Positions 8,203 to 16,537 of a stretch of DNA of 64,000 nucleotides are shown here, one piece after another. The stretch lies in assembly GCA_035999765.1 (NCBI GenBank), contig CP108521.1:9424001-9488000 (forward strand). Reading direction: 5' to 3'. The stretch is from Streptomyces sp. NBC_01231 (GTDB lineage Bacteria; Actinomycetota; Actinomycetes; Streptomycetales; Streptomycetaceae). The position numbers and the translations under genes were made by a program. A model generated the notes under the pieces. It saw only the letters and a list, made by a program, of their open reading frames with translations, had not been told where the DNA came from and made no database searches. The first letter of the stretch is position 1. Each line of letters starts with the position of its first letter.

Positions 8203-8997
8203 ATGATGGGACCAGCACACTCACTGTCGGGGGCCGCCGCCTGGCTGGGCGTCGGAGCGGCAGCCGCAGCGACCGGGCACACGATGCCCTGGCCGGTCCT
8301 CCTCGCCGGAGCTCTGATCTGCGCCGGAGCCGCGCTCGCCCCGGATCTCGACCACAAGGCCGCCACCATCTCGCGGGCCTTCGGACCCATCTCCCGCGGA
8401 CTGTGCGAGATCGTCGACAAGCTCTCCTACGCCGTCTACAAAGCCACCAAGAAGCAGGGCGATCCGCGTCGCTCCGGCGGGCACCGGACCCTCACGCACA
8501 CATGGTTGTGGGCCGCGATGATCGGTGCAGGCGCCTCGGTGGCGGCGATCACCGGTGGTCGCTGGGCCGTGCTGGCGCTCCTGTTCGTGCACATGGTGCT
8601 GGCCATCGAAGGTCTGTTGTGGCGGGCGACCCGTGGCTCCAGTGCGGATGTCCTGGTCTGGCTGCTGGCCGCGACCAGCGCGTGGATCCTCGCCGGCGTC
8701 CTGGACAAGCCGGGCAACGGCTCGGACTGGCTGTTCGCGGCGCCGGGCCAGGAGTATCTGTGGCTGGGGCTGCCGATCGTGCTGGGCGCGCTCGTGCACG
8801 ACATCGGGGACGCGCTGACGGTCTCCGGGTGCCCGATCCTGTGGCCGATCCCGGTCGGCCGCAAGCGGTGGTATCCGATCGGTCCGCCGAAGGTCATGCG
8901 CTTCCGGGCGGGCAGCTGGGTCGAGCTGAAAGTGCTGATGCCGGCGTTCATGCTGCTCGGCGGAGTGGGCTGCGCGGCGGCGCTCAACTTCATCTGA
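8203..8997 (+). CDS. YdjM-type membrane-bound metal-dependent hydrolase
   Basis: A 264-residue integral membrane protein of the YdjM/LexA-regulated metal-hydrolase family. Family motifs are the N-terminal PAHSLSGAAAWL, LAPDLDHKAATIS (the DxDH metal motif) and GGHRTLTHTW. Several hydrophobic segments follow (VLALLFVHMVLAIEGLLW, VLVWLLAATSAWILAGVL, LMPAFMLLGGVGCAAAL). I chose the ATG at 8203 (MMGPAHS) because GGGGCGG lies at good spacing; the ATG at 8185 has AGGA directly against it. Substrate unknown. Confidence 0.82.
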   Translation: MMGPAHSLSGAAAWLGVGAAAAATGHTMPWPVLLAGALICAGAALAPDLDHKAATISRAFGPISRGLCEIVDKLSYAVYKATKKQGDPRRSGGHRTLTHTWLWAAMIGAGASVAAITGGRWAVLALLFVHMVLAIEGLLWRATRGSSADVLVWLLAATSAWILAGVLDKPGNGSDWLFAAPGQEYLWLGLPIVLGALVHDIGDALTVSGCPILWPIPVGRKRWYPIGPPKVMRFRAGSWVELKVLMPAFMLLGGVGCAAALNFI

Positions 8998-9068
8998 GCG
9001 GGCCGCGCCGCGCGATCGCCGTCCGCAGGGGCAGGGGCTCACGATCCGCCGGTATCGCCCCCGGGGAC

Positions 9069-9338
9069 TCACGTCCCGCCGGATCCCTGGCCCGCCCCGC
9101 CGCCGTAGCGGCGTTCGAACTGGGCGACGCGGCCTTCCGAGTCCACCGTGCGGGCCCTGCCGGTGTAGAAGGGGTGGCTCTCCGAGGAGATCTCCACGTC
9201 CACGACCGGGTAGGTCTCGCCGTCGTCCCAGGCGATGGTCCGGTCGCTGGTCGCGGTGGACCGGGTGAGGAAGGCGTAACCGGCGGAGCGGTCGCGGAAG
9301 ACGACCGGGTGGTAGTCGGGCTGCTTGTCCTGCTGCAT
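9069..9338 (-). CDS. rpmE2: 50S ribosomal protein L31 type B (zinc-free paralogue)
   Basis: An 89-residue L31 of type B. The core [20 protein letters not shown] and [16 protein letters not shown] and the C-terminal QFERRYGG are diagnostic, and it lacks the CxxC zinc ribbon of the type A protein. Such paralogues usually replace the zinc form under zinc limitation and are normally repressed by Zur; I looked for an AT-rich Zur palindrome in the short gap upstream (9339-9392) and did not see one. AGGAGG sits upstream of the ATG. The DUF5709 gene ends 54 bases upstream on the same strand. Confidence 0.93.
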   Translation of the reverse strand: MQQDKQPDYHPVVFRDRSAGYAFLTRSTATSDRTIAWDDGETYPVVDVEISSESHPFYTGRARTVDSEGRVAQFERRYGGGAGQGSGGT

Positions 9339-9392
9339 GGATCCTCCTTGTGCGGCGCCGGCCGGACGGTCGGCGGCACCGGACCGGTAGGG

Positions 9393-9863
9393 TCAGCCGG
9401 ACCCGGTCTCCTCGTCGACGATGTGTATCGCCGCCTCCTCGGCGGAGGCGGCGGCCCCGTCGATACCCACGTCCGTGGCGACCAGCGCGCTCTCCTCGTC
9501 CTCGTGCGCCCCCTCGTCCGGCGCCACGAGGCGGCCGGAGCGGGCCGTCCCGACCTCCTCGTCGAGGAGTTCCCCGTCGGTCCCGTCGCAGTCACCGATG
9601 CCGTCGCCGTCGGGCTCGAGCAGGTCGGGACGCTCCTCGGCGAGCCGCTGATCCAGCGTCTCGCCCGTGTGGCGCTCCGCGGCCGTCACACCGGTGTGCT
9701 CCACCGCCCAGGGGCGCTCCGGAGGCGACCAGCCCCGGTCGAGGGGATCGCCGACTCCGTCGTTCTCCAGGGTGTCCTCCGCGTCGAGCAGCCCCGCGTC
9801 GTCCTGGATCTCGGATCCGTCGGGCTGGTAGACGTCGTCTCCCCATCCGTCGGCGCTGTTCAC
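9393..9863 (-). CDS. DUF5709 family protein
   Basis: A 156-residue very acidic protein of the actinobacterial DUF5709 family, function unknown. The typical beginning is GWGDDVYQPDG, followed by DAEDTLENDGVGDPLDRGWSPPERPW, ETLDQRLAEERPD and an acidic tail ending AEEAAIHIVDEETG. Start: the GTG at 9863 is preceded by GGAGG at ideal spacing; longer open frame upstream has no family similarity. Probably transcribed with rpmE2. Confidence 0.83.
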   Translation of the reverse strand: MNSADGWGDDVYQPDGSEIQDDAGLLDAEDTLENDGVGDPLDRGWSPPERPWAVEHTGVTAAERHTGETLDQRLAEERPDLLEPDGDGIGDCDGTDGELLDEEVGTARSGRLVAPDEGAHEDEESALVATDVGIDGAAASAEEAAIHIVDEETGSG

Positions 9864-10069
9864 GGGTACCTCCAGGTGATGGAACCGGGCTCCTTCTCCC
9901 CGTGGCCGGCGGCGGACCGCAGACGTACGGTGCACAAGCCGCGCTCGTCGGTGAACCGTGCGGTTCGCGAACGCTCCCCGAGCCGGTGCCGCTATCCAGC
10001 CTTCCACTCGACTTCGGCACCGCGCAACGGCACGGGCACGGGCCGGGGACCACTCGCCCCCGGACCGGG

Positions 10070-10108
10070 CCCGCCCCCGCCCCCGCGCCGCCCCCGCTCC
10101 GGCGGAGC
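10070..10108 (-). other. G-quadruplex-capable tract and hairpin downstream of the ABC exporter
   Basis: On the minus strand, immediately after the stop of the exporter's second gene, a GCTCCG/CGGAGC hairpin (10096-10108) is followed by four runs of three to five G (10074-10095 and 10070-10072) with loops of 1-6 bases. It would be transcribed into the 3' end of the mRNA and could act in termination or RNA stability. The rest of the 252-base gap (9864-10115) shows nothing else. Confidence 0.4.
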
Positions 10109-10115
10109 CGCGCCG

Positions 10116-11897
10116 TCACCCGTGCCAGGACCGCCACAGCGCCGCGTACGCTCCGTCAGCCGCGACCAGCTCGTCGTGGCTGCCCAGCTCGCTGATCCGG
10201 CCCCTCTCCACGACGACGATGACGTCCGCGTCGTGGGCGGTGTGCAGCCGGTGGGCGATCGCGACCACCGTGCGGCCGTCGAGGACCCGGGCCAGCGACC
10301 GTTCCAGGTGGCGGGCCGCTCGCGGATCGAGCAGGGAGGTCGCCTCGTCCAGGACCAGCGTGTGCGGGTCGGCCAGCACCAGCCGGGCCAGGGCGATCTG
10401 CTGTGCCTGGGCGGGAGTGAGCGCCAGCCCGCCCGAGCCGACCTCGGTGTCCAGGCCGTCGTCCAGGGCGCGCGCCCACCCGTCGGCGTCCACCGCTCCC
10501 AGCGCCGCCCACAGCTCGGCGTCGGCCGCCGTGGTCCGGGCGAGGAGCAGGTTGTCGCGCAGGGAGCCCACGAAGACGTGGTGCTCCTGGTTGACGAGGG
10601 CCACGTGCGAGCGGACCCGTTCGGCCGGCATCCGGGAGAGCTCGGCGCCGCCCAGGGTGATCCGGCCGTCCCGGGGCGCGTAGATCCCGGCGAGCAGCCT
10701 GCCCAGCGTGGACTTGCCCGCGCCGGAGGGGCCGACCAGCGCCAGCCTGGTGCCGGGGGCGACGTCCAGGGACACCTCGCGCAGCACGTCCACGCCTTCG
10801 AGGTAGCCGAAGTGCACCCGGTCCGCGTGCACGTCCCGTCCCTGGGGGGCCACCGCCTCGTCACCGGCGTCCGGCTCGATGTCCCGGACACCGACCAACC
10901 GGGCCAGCGACACCTGGGCCACCTGCAACTCGTCGTACCAGCGCAGGATCAGCCCGACCGGGTCGACGAGCATCTGTGCGATCAGCGCGCCCGTGGTCAG
11001 CTGCCCGACGCCGATCCAGCCCTGCAGCACGAACACACCGCCGACCATCAGCACCGAGGCAAGGATCATCACATGGGTGACGTTGACGATGGGGAAGAGC
11101 ACCGACCGCAGCCAGAGGGTGTAGCGCTCCCAGGCCGTCCACTCCTTGATCCGCTGCTCCGACAGCGCGATGCGGCGGGCCCCGAGCCGCTGGGCCTCGA
11201 CGGTGCGCCCGGCGTCCACGGTCTCCGCGAGCGCGGCGGCGACGGCGGCGTACCCGGCGGCCTCCGAGCGGTAGGCCGCTCCGGCCCGTTTGAAGTACCA
11301 GCGGCAGCCGATCAGCAGCAGCGGTACGGCGAGCAGCACGGCGGCCGCCAGCGGCGGCGCGGTGATCACCAGCCCGCCCAGCAGCAGGAACACCCACACC
11401 ACGCCGATCGCCAGCTGCGGCACGGCCTCCCGCATCGCGTTGGACAGCCGGTCGATGTCGGTGGTGATCCGGGACAGCAGATCTCCCGTCCCGGCTCGCT
11501 CCAGGACCCCGGGCGGCAGTCCGACGGACCGGACCAGGAAGTCCTCGCGCAGGTCGGCCAGCATCCGCTCGCCGAGCATCGCCCCGCGCAGCCGCACCTC
11601 CCGTACGAACACCGCCTGGACGGCCAGCGCGCACAGGAACAGTCCGGCCGTCAGCCCCAGGTGGAGCTCGCGGGCCCCGTCCGACACCCGCTCCACGAGT
11701 CCGCCCAGCAGCCACGGGCCCGCCATCGAGGCGACCACGGACACCGTGTTGGCGGTCATGAGGAGCAGGAAGGCACGGCGGTGCCGGTGGAACAGTTCGG
11801 CCACGTAGGCGCGGACGGTCGCGGAGGCGCCGACGGGCAGGGTGTTCGCCGTCGTCGGGGCCGCCGGGTCGTACGCCGGGGGCGCCACGCCGATCAT
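10116..11897 (-). CDS. ABC exporter subunit (permease-ATPase fusion), consensus Walker A, degenerate signature
   Basis: A 593-residue type IV ABC exporter half: transmembrane domain (residues ~30-330, e.g. FLLLMTANTVSVVASMAGPWLLGGL) then a nucleotide-binding domain. Walker A is intact (GPSGAGKST, near residue 390), Walker B is LVLDEAT and the H loop is AIAHRLH, but the ABC signature reads LTPAQAQQ instead of LSGGQ. Its partner gene, overlapping by ATGA, has the opposite defects, so the two should make an asymmetric heterodimer with one working ATP site. Substrate unknown; no resistance or biosynthetic genes adjoin it. Start at ATG 11897, coupled to the upstream stop. Confidence 0.9.
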   Translation of the reverse strand: MIGVAPPAYDPAAPTTANTLPVGASATVRAYVAELFHRHRRAFLLLMTANTVSVVASMAGPWLLGGLVERVSDGARELHLGLTAGLFLCALAVQAVFVREVRLRGAMLGERMLADLREDFLVRSVGLPPGVLERAGTGDLLSRITTDIDRLSNAMREAVPQLAIGVVWVFLLLGGLVITAPPLAAAVLLAVPLLLIGCRWYFKRAGAAYRSEAAGYAAVAAALAETVDAGRTVEAQRLGARRIALSEQRIKEWTAWERYTLWLRSVLFPIVNVTHVMILASVLMVGGVFVLQGWIGVGQLTTGALIAQMLVDPVGLILRWYDELQVAQVSLARLVGVRDIEPDAGDEAVAPQGRDVHADRVHFGYLEGVDVLREVSLDVAPGTRLALVGPSGAGKSTLGRLLAGIYAPRDGRITLGGAELSRMPAERVRSHVALVNQEHHVFVGSLRDNLLLARTTAADAELWAALGAVDADGWARALDDGLDTEVGSGGLALTPAQAQQIALARLVLADPHTLVLDEATSLLDPRAARHLERSLARVLDGRTVVAIAHRLHTAHDADVIVVVERGRISELGSHDELVAADGAYAALWRSWHG

Positions 11898-13783
11898 GCT
11901 GTCTCCTCGATCTCTTCCAGTGCGTCCAGTGCGTCGGCGGCGTCCAGTGCGCGGCCCGCGGACGCCACGTCCTCGGTGGCAGGCACATCGCCCGCTTCCA
12001 GCACGTCGTCCCGTTCCGACCCGGTTGTCGTCTGCCCCAGCCGGGCGGCCTCCTCCTCGGTCGCGCGGGTCACCACGGCCCGGTACCGGGGCTCCTTGTG
12101 CACCAGCTCGCGGTGCACCCCGACCGCCACGACCTCGTTCTCGTGCACGAGCACGACCCGGTCGGCCCGGTCCAGGAGCAGCGGGGAGGAGGTGAACACG
12201 ACGGTCGTCCGCCCGGTGCGCAGCTCCCGCAGCCCGTCCGCGATCCGTGCCTCCGTGTGCGAGTCGACGGCGGAGGTCGGCTCGTCCAGGACGAGCACCT
12301 CCGGGTCCGTCACCAGCGACCGGGCCAGCGCGAGCCGCTGGCGCTGGCCGCCGGACAGGGACCGACCGCGTTCGGTGATCCGGGCGTCCATCGGGTCCTC
12401 GGCGTCGATCGACCCCTGCACGAGGGCGGTCAGGACGTCCCCGCACTGTGCGGCCGCCAGCGCCTCCTCGGCGCCGACGCCGCCCGAGGCGGGCACGTCG
12501 AACAGCTCACGCAGGGAGCCGGACAGCAGGACCGGATCCTTGTCCTGGACCAGGACGGCCGTGCGGGCGGAGTCGAGCGGCAGGTCGTCGAGCGGCACAC
12601 CGCCCAGGAGGACCGACACGCCCTCGTCCGAGGGGTGGCCGCCCAGTCGCTCCGCCAGCAGTCCCGCCGCGTCCGGGTCGCCGCACACCACGGCGGTCAG
12701 TCGGCCGGCAGGTGCCAGCAGACCGGTCGCCGGGTCGTACAGGTCGCCGGACGGGTTCTCGGCGGGGCGCGAGCCCCTGGTGTCGGTGGCGCGCTCCAGC
12801 GACAGCACGCGCGCGGCACGCCGGGCCGACGGGCGGGAGAAGGAGTAGGCCATCGCGATCTCTTCGAAGTGCCGCAGCGGGTACGTGAGGAGCATCACCG
12901 AGCTGTAGACGGTGACCAGTTCACCGACGTCGATCCGGCCCTCCCGAGCCAGGCCGACGCCGTACCAGACGACCCCGATCAGCAGCAGTCCGGGCAGCAG
13001 TACCTGGATCGCGGAGATCAGCGACCACATCCTGGCGCTGCGCACGGCCGCGTGACGGACCTCCTGGGAGGCGCGGCGGTAGCGGTCGAGGAAGAGGTCC
13101 TCGCCGCCGATGCCGCGCAGGACGCGCAGACCGGCCACGGTGTCCGAGGCCAGTTCGGTGGCGCGCCCCGCCTTCTCCCGCTGGATGTCGGCACGCCGGG
13201 TCGCCCGGGGCAGCAGCGGCAGCACCGCCAGCGCGAGGAGCGGCAGGCCCACCGCGACGACCACGCCGAGCGCCGGCTGGTAGACGACCAGGCCGACGCA
13301 GACCAGCACGAGGGTGACCGCCGCCGCGGTGAACCGGGAGACGGCCTCCACGAACCAGCCGATCTTCTCGACGTCGCCCGTGGAGACGGCCACGACCTCG
13401 CCGGCCGCGACCCGTCGGGTCAGCGCCGAGCCCAGCATGGCGGCCTTGCGGGCCAGCAGCTGCTGGACGCGCGCGGCAGCCGTGATCCAGTTGGTGATCG
13501 CCGAGCGGTGCAGGAAGGTCTCGCCGACCGCGTTGCCGACGCAGCACACCGCGAGCAGGGCACCGGCGAGGGCGAGCCGGGAACCGGAGTGGTCGACGAC
13601 GGCCTGGACGGCCAGGCCGACACAGAACGGCAGTACGCAGACGGACCCGAAGTGCAGCAGCCCCCAGGCCAGCGACTTGAGCTGCCCTCTCAGCTGGTTG
13701 CGGAAGAGCCACCACAGGAATCGGGGACCCGAACGCGCGTCCGGCGTACCCGGGTCGGGGTACGGAAGGTCTTGAATCTGCAT
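11894..13783 (-). CDS. ABC exporter subunit (permease-ATPase fusion), degenerate Walker A, consensus signature
   Basis: A 629-residue partner of the downstream exporter gene. The membrane domain spans roughly residues 30-320. In the nucleotide-binding domain, the Walker A position (near residue 365) reads VVCGDPDAAGLL, without the GK[ST] needed to hold phosphate, and the H loop reads FTSSPL with no histidine. The signature LSGGQRQR and Walker B VLVLDEPTS are intact. Thus this subunit can only complete the ATP site of its partner. The C-terminus has a ~50-residue acidic/Ala tail. The ATG at 13783 begins MQIQDLPYPDPG; GGGA precedes it. The gene is divergent from the lipoprotein gene at 13932. 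Confidence 0.9.
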   Translation of the reverse strand: MQIQDLPYPDPGTPDARSGPRFLWWLFRNQLRGQLKSLAWGLLHFGSVCVLPFCVGLAVQAVVDHSGSRLALAGALLAVCCVGNAVGETFLHRSAITNWITAAARVQQLLARKAAMLGSALTRRVAAGEVVAVSTGDVEKIGWFVEAVSRFTAAAVTLVLVCVGLVVYQPALGVVVAVGLPLLALAVLPLLPRATRRADIQREKAGRATELASDTVAGLRVLRGIGGEDLFLDRYRRASQEVRHAAVRSARMWSLISAIQVLLPGLLLIGVVWYGVGLAREGRIDVGELVTVYSSVMLLTYPLRHFEEIAMAYSFSRPSARRAARVLSLERATDTRGSRPAENPSGDLYDPATGLLAPAGRLTAVVCGDPDAAGLLAERLGGHPSDEGVSVLLGGVPLDDLPLDSARTAVLVQDKDPVLLSGSLRELFDVPASGGVGAEEALAAAQCGDVLTALVQGSIDAEDPMDARITERGRSLSGGQRQRLALARSLVTDPEVLVLDEPTSAVDSHTEARIADGLRELRTGRTTVVFTSSPLLLDRADRVVLVHENEVVAVGVHRELVHKEPRYRAVVTRATEEEAARLGQTTTGSERDDVLEAGDVPATEDVASAGRALDAADALDALEEIEETA

Positions 13784-13931
13784 GACGTCCCAGTGGCTCG
13801 TGTCAGGGGGTGGGGGGGACCGCGAACGGCGGCAACAAACCGTGAAAGGTTCGCGTCGCGGGGTGGTCGGAAGCAACCGGTTTTCCGTCGCGGCGAGCAG
13901 AACCGGCTGCCCGCGATGCGACCATGGGGCG

Positions 13932-14672
13932 ATGCGGAGTGGTGATGCATGGCGTGCCGCGGTCGCGACGGCGGCCCTGGGGGCCCTCCTGATCGCACTG
14001 CCGGGCTGCGGTGGACCGGGCCCGGAACGACGTGGCGGCACGGAGACGGGAGCCGCGGGCAACCCGGCCGACTCCCGCCGGGACACCGACCCGACACGCA
14101 TCCCCGATGTCGGCGACCGACTTCAGCGGCGGATCTCCGCCGACACGCGCCAGGTCGTGGCGGTCTACGGCGAGGGCAGGGACTCCGCCGAGTCGACCGT
14201 CGTCCTCTACACCAGGCACGGCGCCACCTGGGAACGCACCGGCAACTGGCCCGCGCACAACGGCAAAAGGGGCTGGACCACGAACCATCACGAGGGTGAC
14301 CACCGCAGCCCCGTCGGGGTGTTCACGCTCAGCGATGCGGGCGGTGTGCTCGCGGACCCCGGGGCCCGGCTTCCGTACACCCGGTCCGCCGCCTTCGCGG
14401 CCCCGCGGTGGTGGGCCAGGTCGTACTGGCACGACTTCGACCACGTCATCGCCATCGACTACAACCGGGTGAAGGGCGCCCCGCCGAACGATCCGGTCCG
14501 CCCGCGGGGGCAGTCCGAGGGCGGCGGGATCTGGCTGCACATGGACCACGGCAGCGGCACGTCGGCCTGCGTCAGCCTGTCCAGGTCGGCGATGCGGTAT
14601 CTGCTGCGCATCCTTGACCCGGAACGGCATCCCGTGGTCGTCATGGGGGACAGGGCCGATCTGAAGGCCTGA
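13932..14672 (+). CDS. L,D-transpeptidase-like (YkuD-type) lipoprotein
   Basis: A 246-residue exported protein. The N-terminus is a lipoprotein signal (AVATAALGALLIALPGCGG), so it is expected to be anchored outside the membrane. The C-terminal half resembles YkuD-type catalytic domains: VGVFTLSDAGG, a central AFAAPRWWARSYWHDFDHVIAIDYN and the His/Cys block IWLHMDHGSGTSACVSLS, where the Cys is the candidate nucleophile. YkuD enzymes form 3-3 peptidoglycan cross-links or attach proteins; the motif here departs from the classical HxGC pattern, so the exact reaction is uncertain. Start chosen at the ATG with GGGGCG before it that gives the lipoprotein signal. Confidence 0.72.
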   Translation: MRSGDAWRAAVATAALGALLIALPGCGGPGPERRGGTETGAAGNPADSRRDTDPTRIPDVGDRLQRRISADTRQVVAVYGEGRDSAESTVVLYTRHGATWERTGNWPAHNGKRGWTTNHHEGDHRSPVGVFTLSDAGGVLADPGARLPYTRSAAFAAPRWWARSYWHDFDHVIAIDYNRVKGAPPNDPVRPRGQSEGGGIWLHMDHGSGTSACVSLSRSAMRYLLRILDPERHPVVVMGDRADLKA

Positions 14673-14728
14673 CGCTCGGGGGGAGGCCTCATTGCGGAGG
14701 GTGCCCGACTGGCCGTAGAACACCGGCC

Positions 14729-16357
14729 ATGAAGAGACGGATCACCATGTCCATGCTCGCCGGAGCGGCCCTCCTGGCGAGCACCCTCCTCGGGACGAGC
14801 CCGGCCCAGGCGGCTGCGGTTCAGGCGGCCCCGGCCCTGACGCAAGTGGCTCCGGCCCCGGCCGAGTTCGGGACCGACTGGCACGACCCGGTCACCGCGG
14901 CACCGCCCGTCGAGAAGCCCGCCGGAAAGTCCTGCCAGGTCACGCTCGCCGAGGCGCAGTTCCGTGACTTCACGCCGTACAAGGGCTCCTACACGCCCCC
15001 CGACGGCTGCGGCGCGCGCTGGAGCAAGGTGGTGCTGCGGCTGGACGGCAAGGTCAAGGGACGGCAGTTCGACCGGCTCGGCTACGTCCATGTCGGCGGC
15101 GTCGAGATCCTCCGTACGTCGACGCCCCAGCCCTCGCCCGACGGCATCGAGTGGTCCGTCGAGAAGGACGTCACGCGCTACAGCGACACCTTCCGCGGTA
15201 GCCAGGACGTCGAGATGCTGATCGGGAACGTCGTCGACGACACCTACACCGGTGTCATCGACGTGAAGGTCACGCTCACCTTCTACGCGGGAAGGTCGCA
15301 GGCCCCGGCCCCGGACCGCGTGCTGACCCTCAAGGACGACACGCTCACCACCCCGCGCAACAGCGAACGCATCGTCGCCGAGGTGTACGCCACCGGTTCC
15401 GGCGGCGGCTGTGAGGAGTACTGGTACCTGACGGTGCCCGCCTCGGCCCCGTACTCCTGCCAGGCCGCCGGCGGCCCCTACCGTGAGGTCCAGCTCAAGG
15501 TCGACGGTCGCCTCGCCGGGATCGCCGCGCCGTTCCCGACCGTGTGGACCGGCGGCTGGTCCAACCCCTTTCTCTGGTACGTCGTTCCGGGACCGCGCGC
15601 CCTGGACATCAAGCCGATCGAATACGACCTGACGCCGTTCGCCGGGATTCTCAACGACGGCCGCCCGCACCGGGTCGAGGTCTCCGTCGTCGGCGTCCCC
15701 GAGGGACGGAGCGGCTGGAGCACCCCGGTCAACGTCCTCGTCCACCAGGACGCCAAGAGCACGCACGTCGGCGGGAAGCTCACCGTGCACAAGAGCGCGG
15801 ACCTCGTGAACTCCTCCACGTACACGCCGGGTTCGGACCATCGCGTAGCCACGGAGGGTGGTCATCGGCTGACCGCCGCCGGATACGTCGACACCTCGCA
15901 CGGGCGAGTCACGACCACCGTCCGTCGTGCCCTCGCGAACACCTCCACGCACCGCTGGACCGACGGCGAGACCGTCGACTCCCTGGACGCCACATGGGCG
16001 GACGACGAGTCGGTCACCGTCGACGGGCGCGGACCGGCCCGTACGACGCACACCCGGCGGACGTACACGATGGACGGCACCACCACGCTCGGAGCCGCCG
16101 ACCGGCTGCGGACCGTGCTGACCCTCGGTGACCGTGCCGCGGTGACGGAGGCGCGCGAGGGCCGACGCACCGCGTGGACGCGGTTCGACGACACCTACAA
16201 GGGCGACGCGACGTACACGGCGAACGTGCCCCGCGACCAGCGGCACGCGGTCGGGACCACGAGCGAGCGCTATCGGATCCACGGACCGGCCCGGTGCTAC
16301 GACCGCTCTCTGACGACCGTTCAGGGAGTGCTCATCGGCAATCACCGAGGCTGCTGA
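14729..16357 (+). CDS. Secreted peptide-N4-asparagine amidase A (PNGase A)-like protein
   Basis: A 542-residue secreted protein. Sec signal peptide at residues 1-29 (MLAGAALLASTLLGTSPAQA-A). The body matches the PNGase A family: QVTLAEAQFRDFTPYKGSYTPP, WSKVVLRLDGKVKGRQFDRLGYVHVGGVEILRTSTPQP, IEWSVEKDVTRYSDTF, and a second half with YREVQLKVDGRLAGIAAPFPTVWTGGWSNPFLW. The family removes N-glycans from glycoproteins by cleaving the glycosyl-asparagine amide. It lies downstream of the lipoprotein gene by 56 bases and may be transcribed alone. The C-terminus is threonine-rich and beta-like. Confidence 0.8.
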   Translation: MKRRITMSMLAGAALLASTLLGTSPAQAAAVQAAPALTQVAPAPAEFGTDWHDPVTAAPPVEKPAGKSCQVTLAEAQFRDFTPYKGSYTPPDGCGARWSKVVLRLDGKVKGRQFDRLGYVHVGGVEILRTSTPQPSPDGIEWSVEKDVTRYSDTFRGSQDVEMLIGNVVDDTYTGVIDVKVTLTFYAGRSQAPAPDRVLTLKDDTLTTPRNSERIVAEVYATGSGGGCEEYWYLTVPASAPYSCQAAGGPYREVQLKVDGRLAGIAAPFPTVWTGGWSNPFLWYVVPGPRALDIKPIEYDLTPFAGILNDGRPHRVEVSVVGVPEGRSGWSTPVNVLVHQDAKSTHVGGKLTVHKSADLVNSSTYTPGSDHRVATEGGHRLTAAGYVDTSHGRVTTTVRRALANTSTHRWTDGETVDSLDATWADDESVTVDGRGPARTTHTRRTYTMDGTTTLGAADRLRTVLTLGDRAAVTEAREGRRTAWTRFDDTYKGDATYTANVPRDQRHAVGTTSERYRIHGPARCYDRSLTTVQGVLIGNHRGC

Positions 16358-16375
16358 AGGCAGTTGTGTGCGATG

Positions 16376-16391
16376 TGTGCGATGTGTCACA
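16376..16391. promoter_or_regulatory. Crp-type operator upstream of the dicarboxylate symporter
   Basis: TGTGCGATGTGTCACA differs from the classical TGTGA-N6-TCACA pattern at one base and fits GTG-N6-GNCAC, the form I recall for Streptomyces Crp. It lies about 150 bases upstream of the symporter start, just after the PNGase gene. The neighbouring TGTGTGCGATGTGTGCGAT also contains a 9-base direct repeat. Confidence 0.5.
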
Positions 16392-16537
16392 GGAGTGCGT
16401 GATTTACGCGAGTGAAACACCCTGGTCTTGTGCGGGATCAACGGCACCTCCACAGTGAACGGCACGGAATCCGCTTTCCGTATCGCAGAAGTCCCCCCCA
16501 GGCTTCTGGGTACCACCGTCCCCTCCAAGGAGTGCCC

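Noticed and set aside
9339..9392. Zur box for the zinc-free L31 gene
   Set aside because: No AT-rich inverted repeat could be found in the gap before rpmE2; regulation may act further upstream through DUF5709.
5211..12848. A 2545-codon open frame on the plus strand
   Set aside because: It is antisense to tesB, the helicase and the ABC exporter, all of which show clear family motifs; long empty frames opposite genes are expected in GC-rich DNA.
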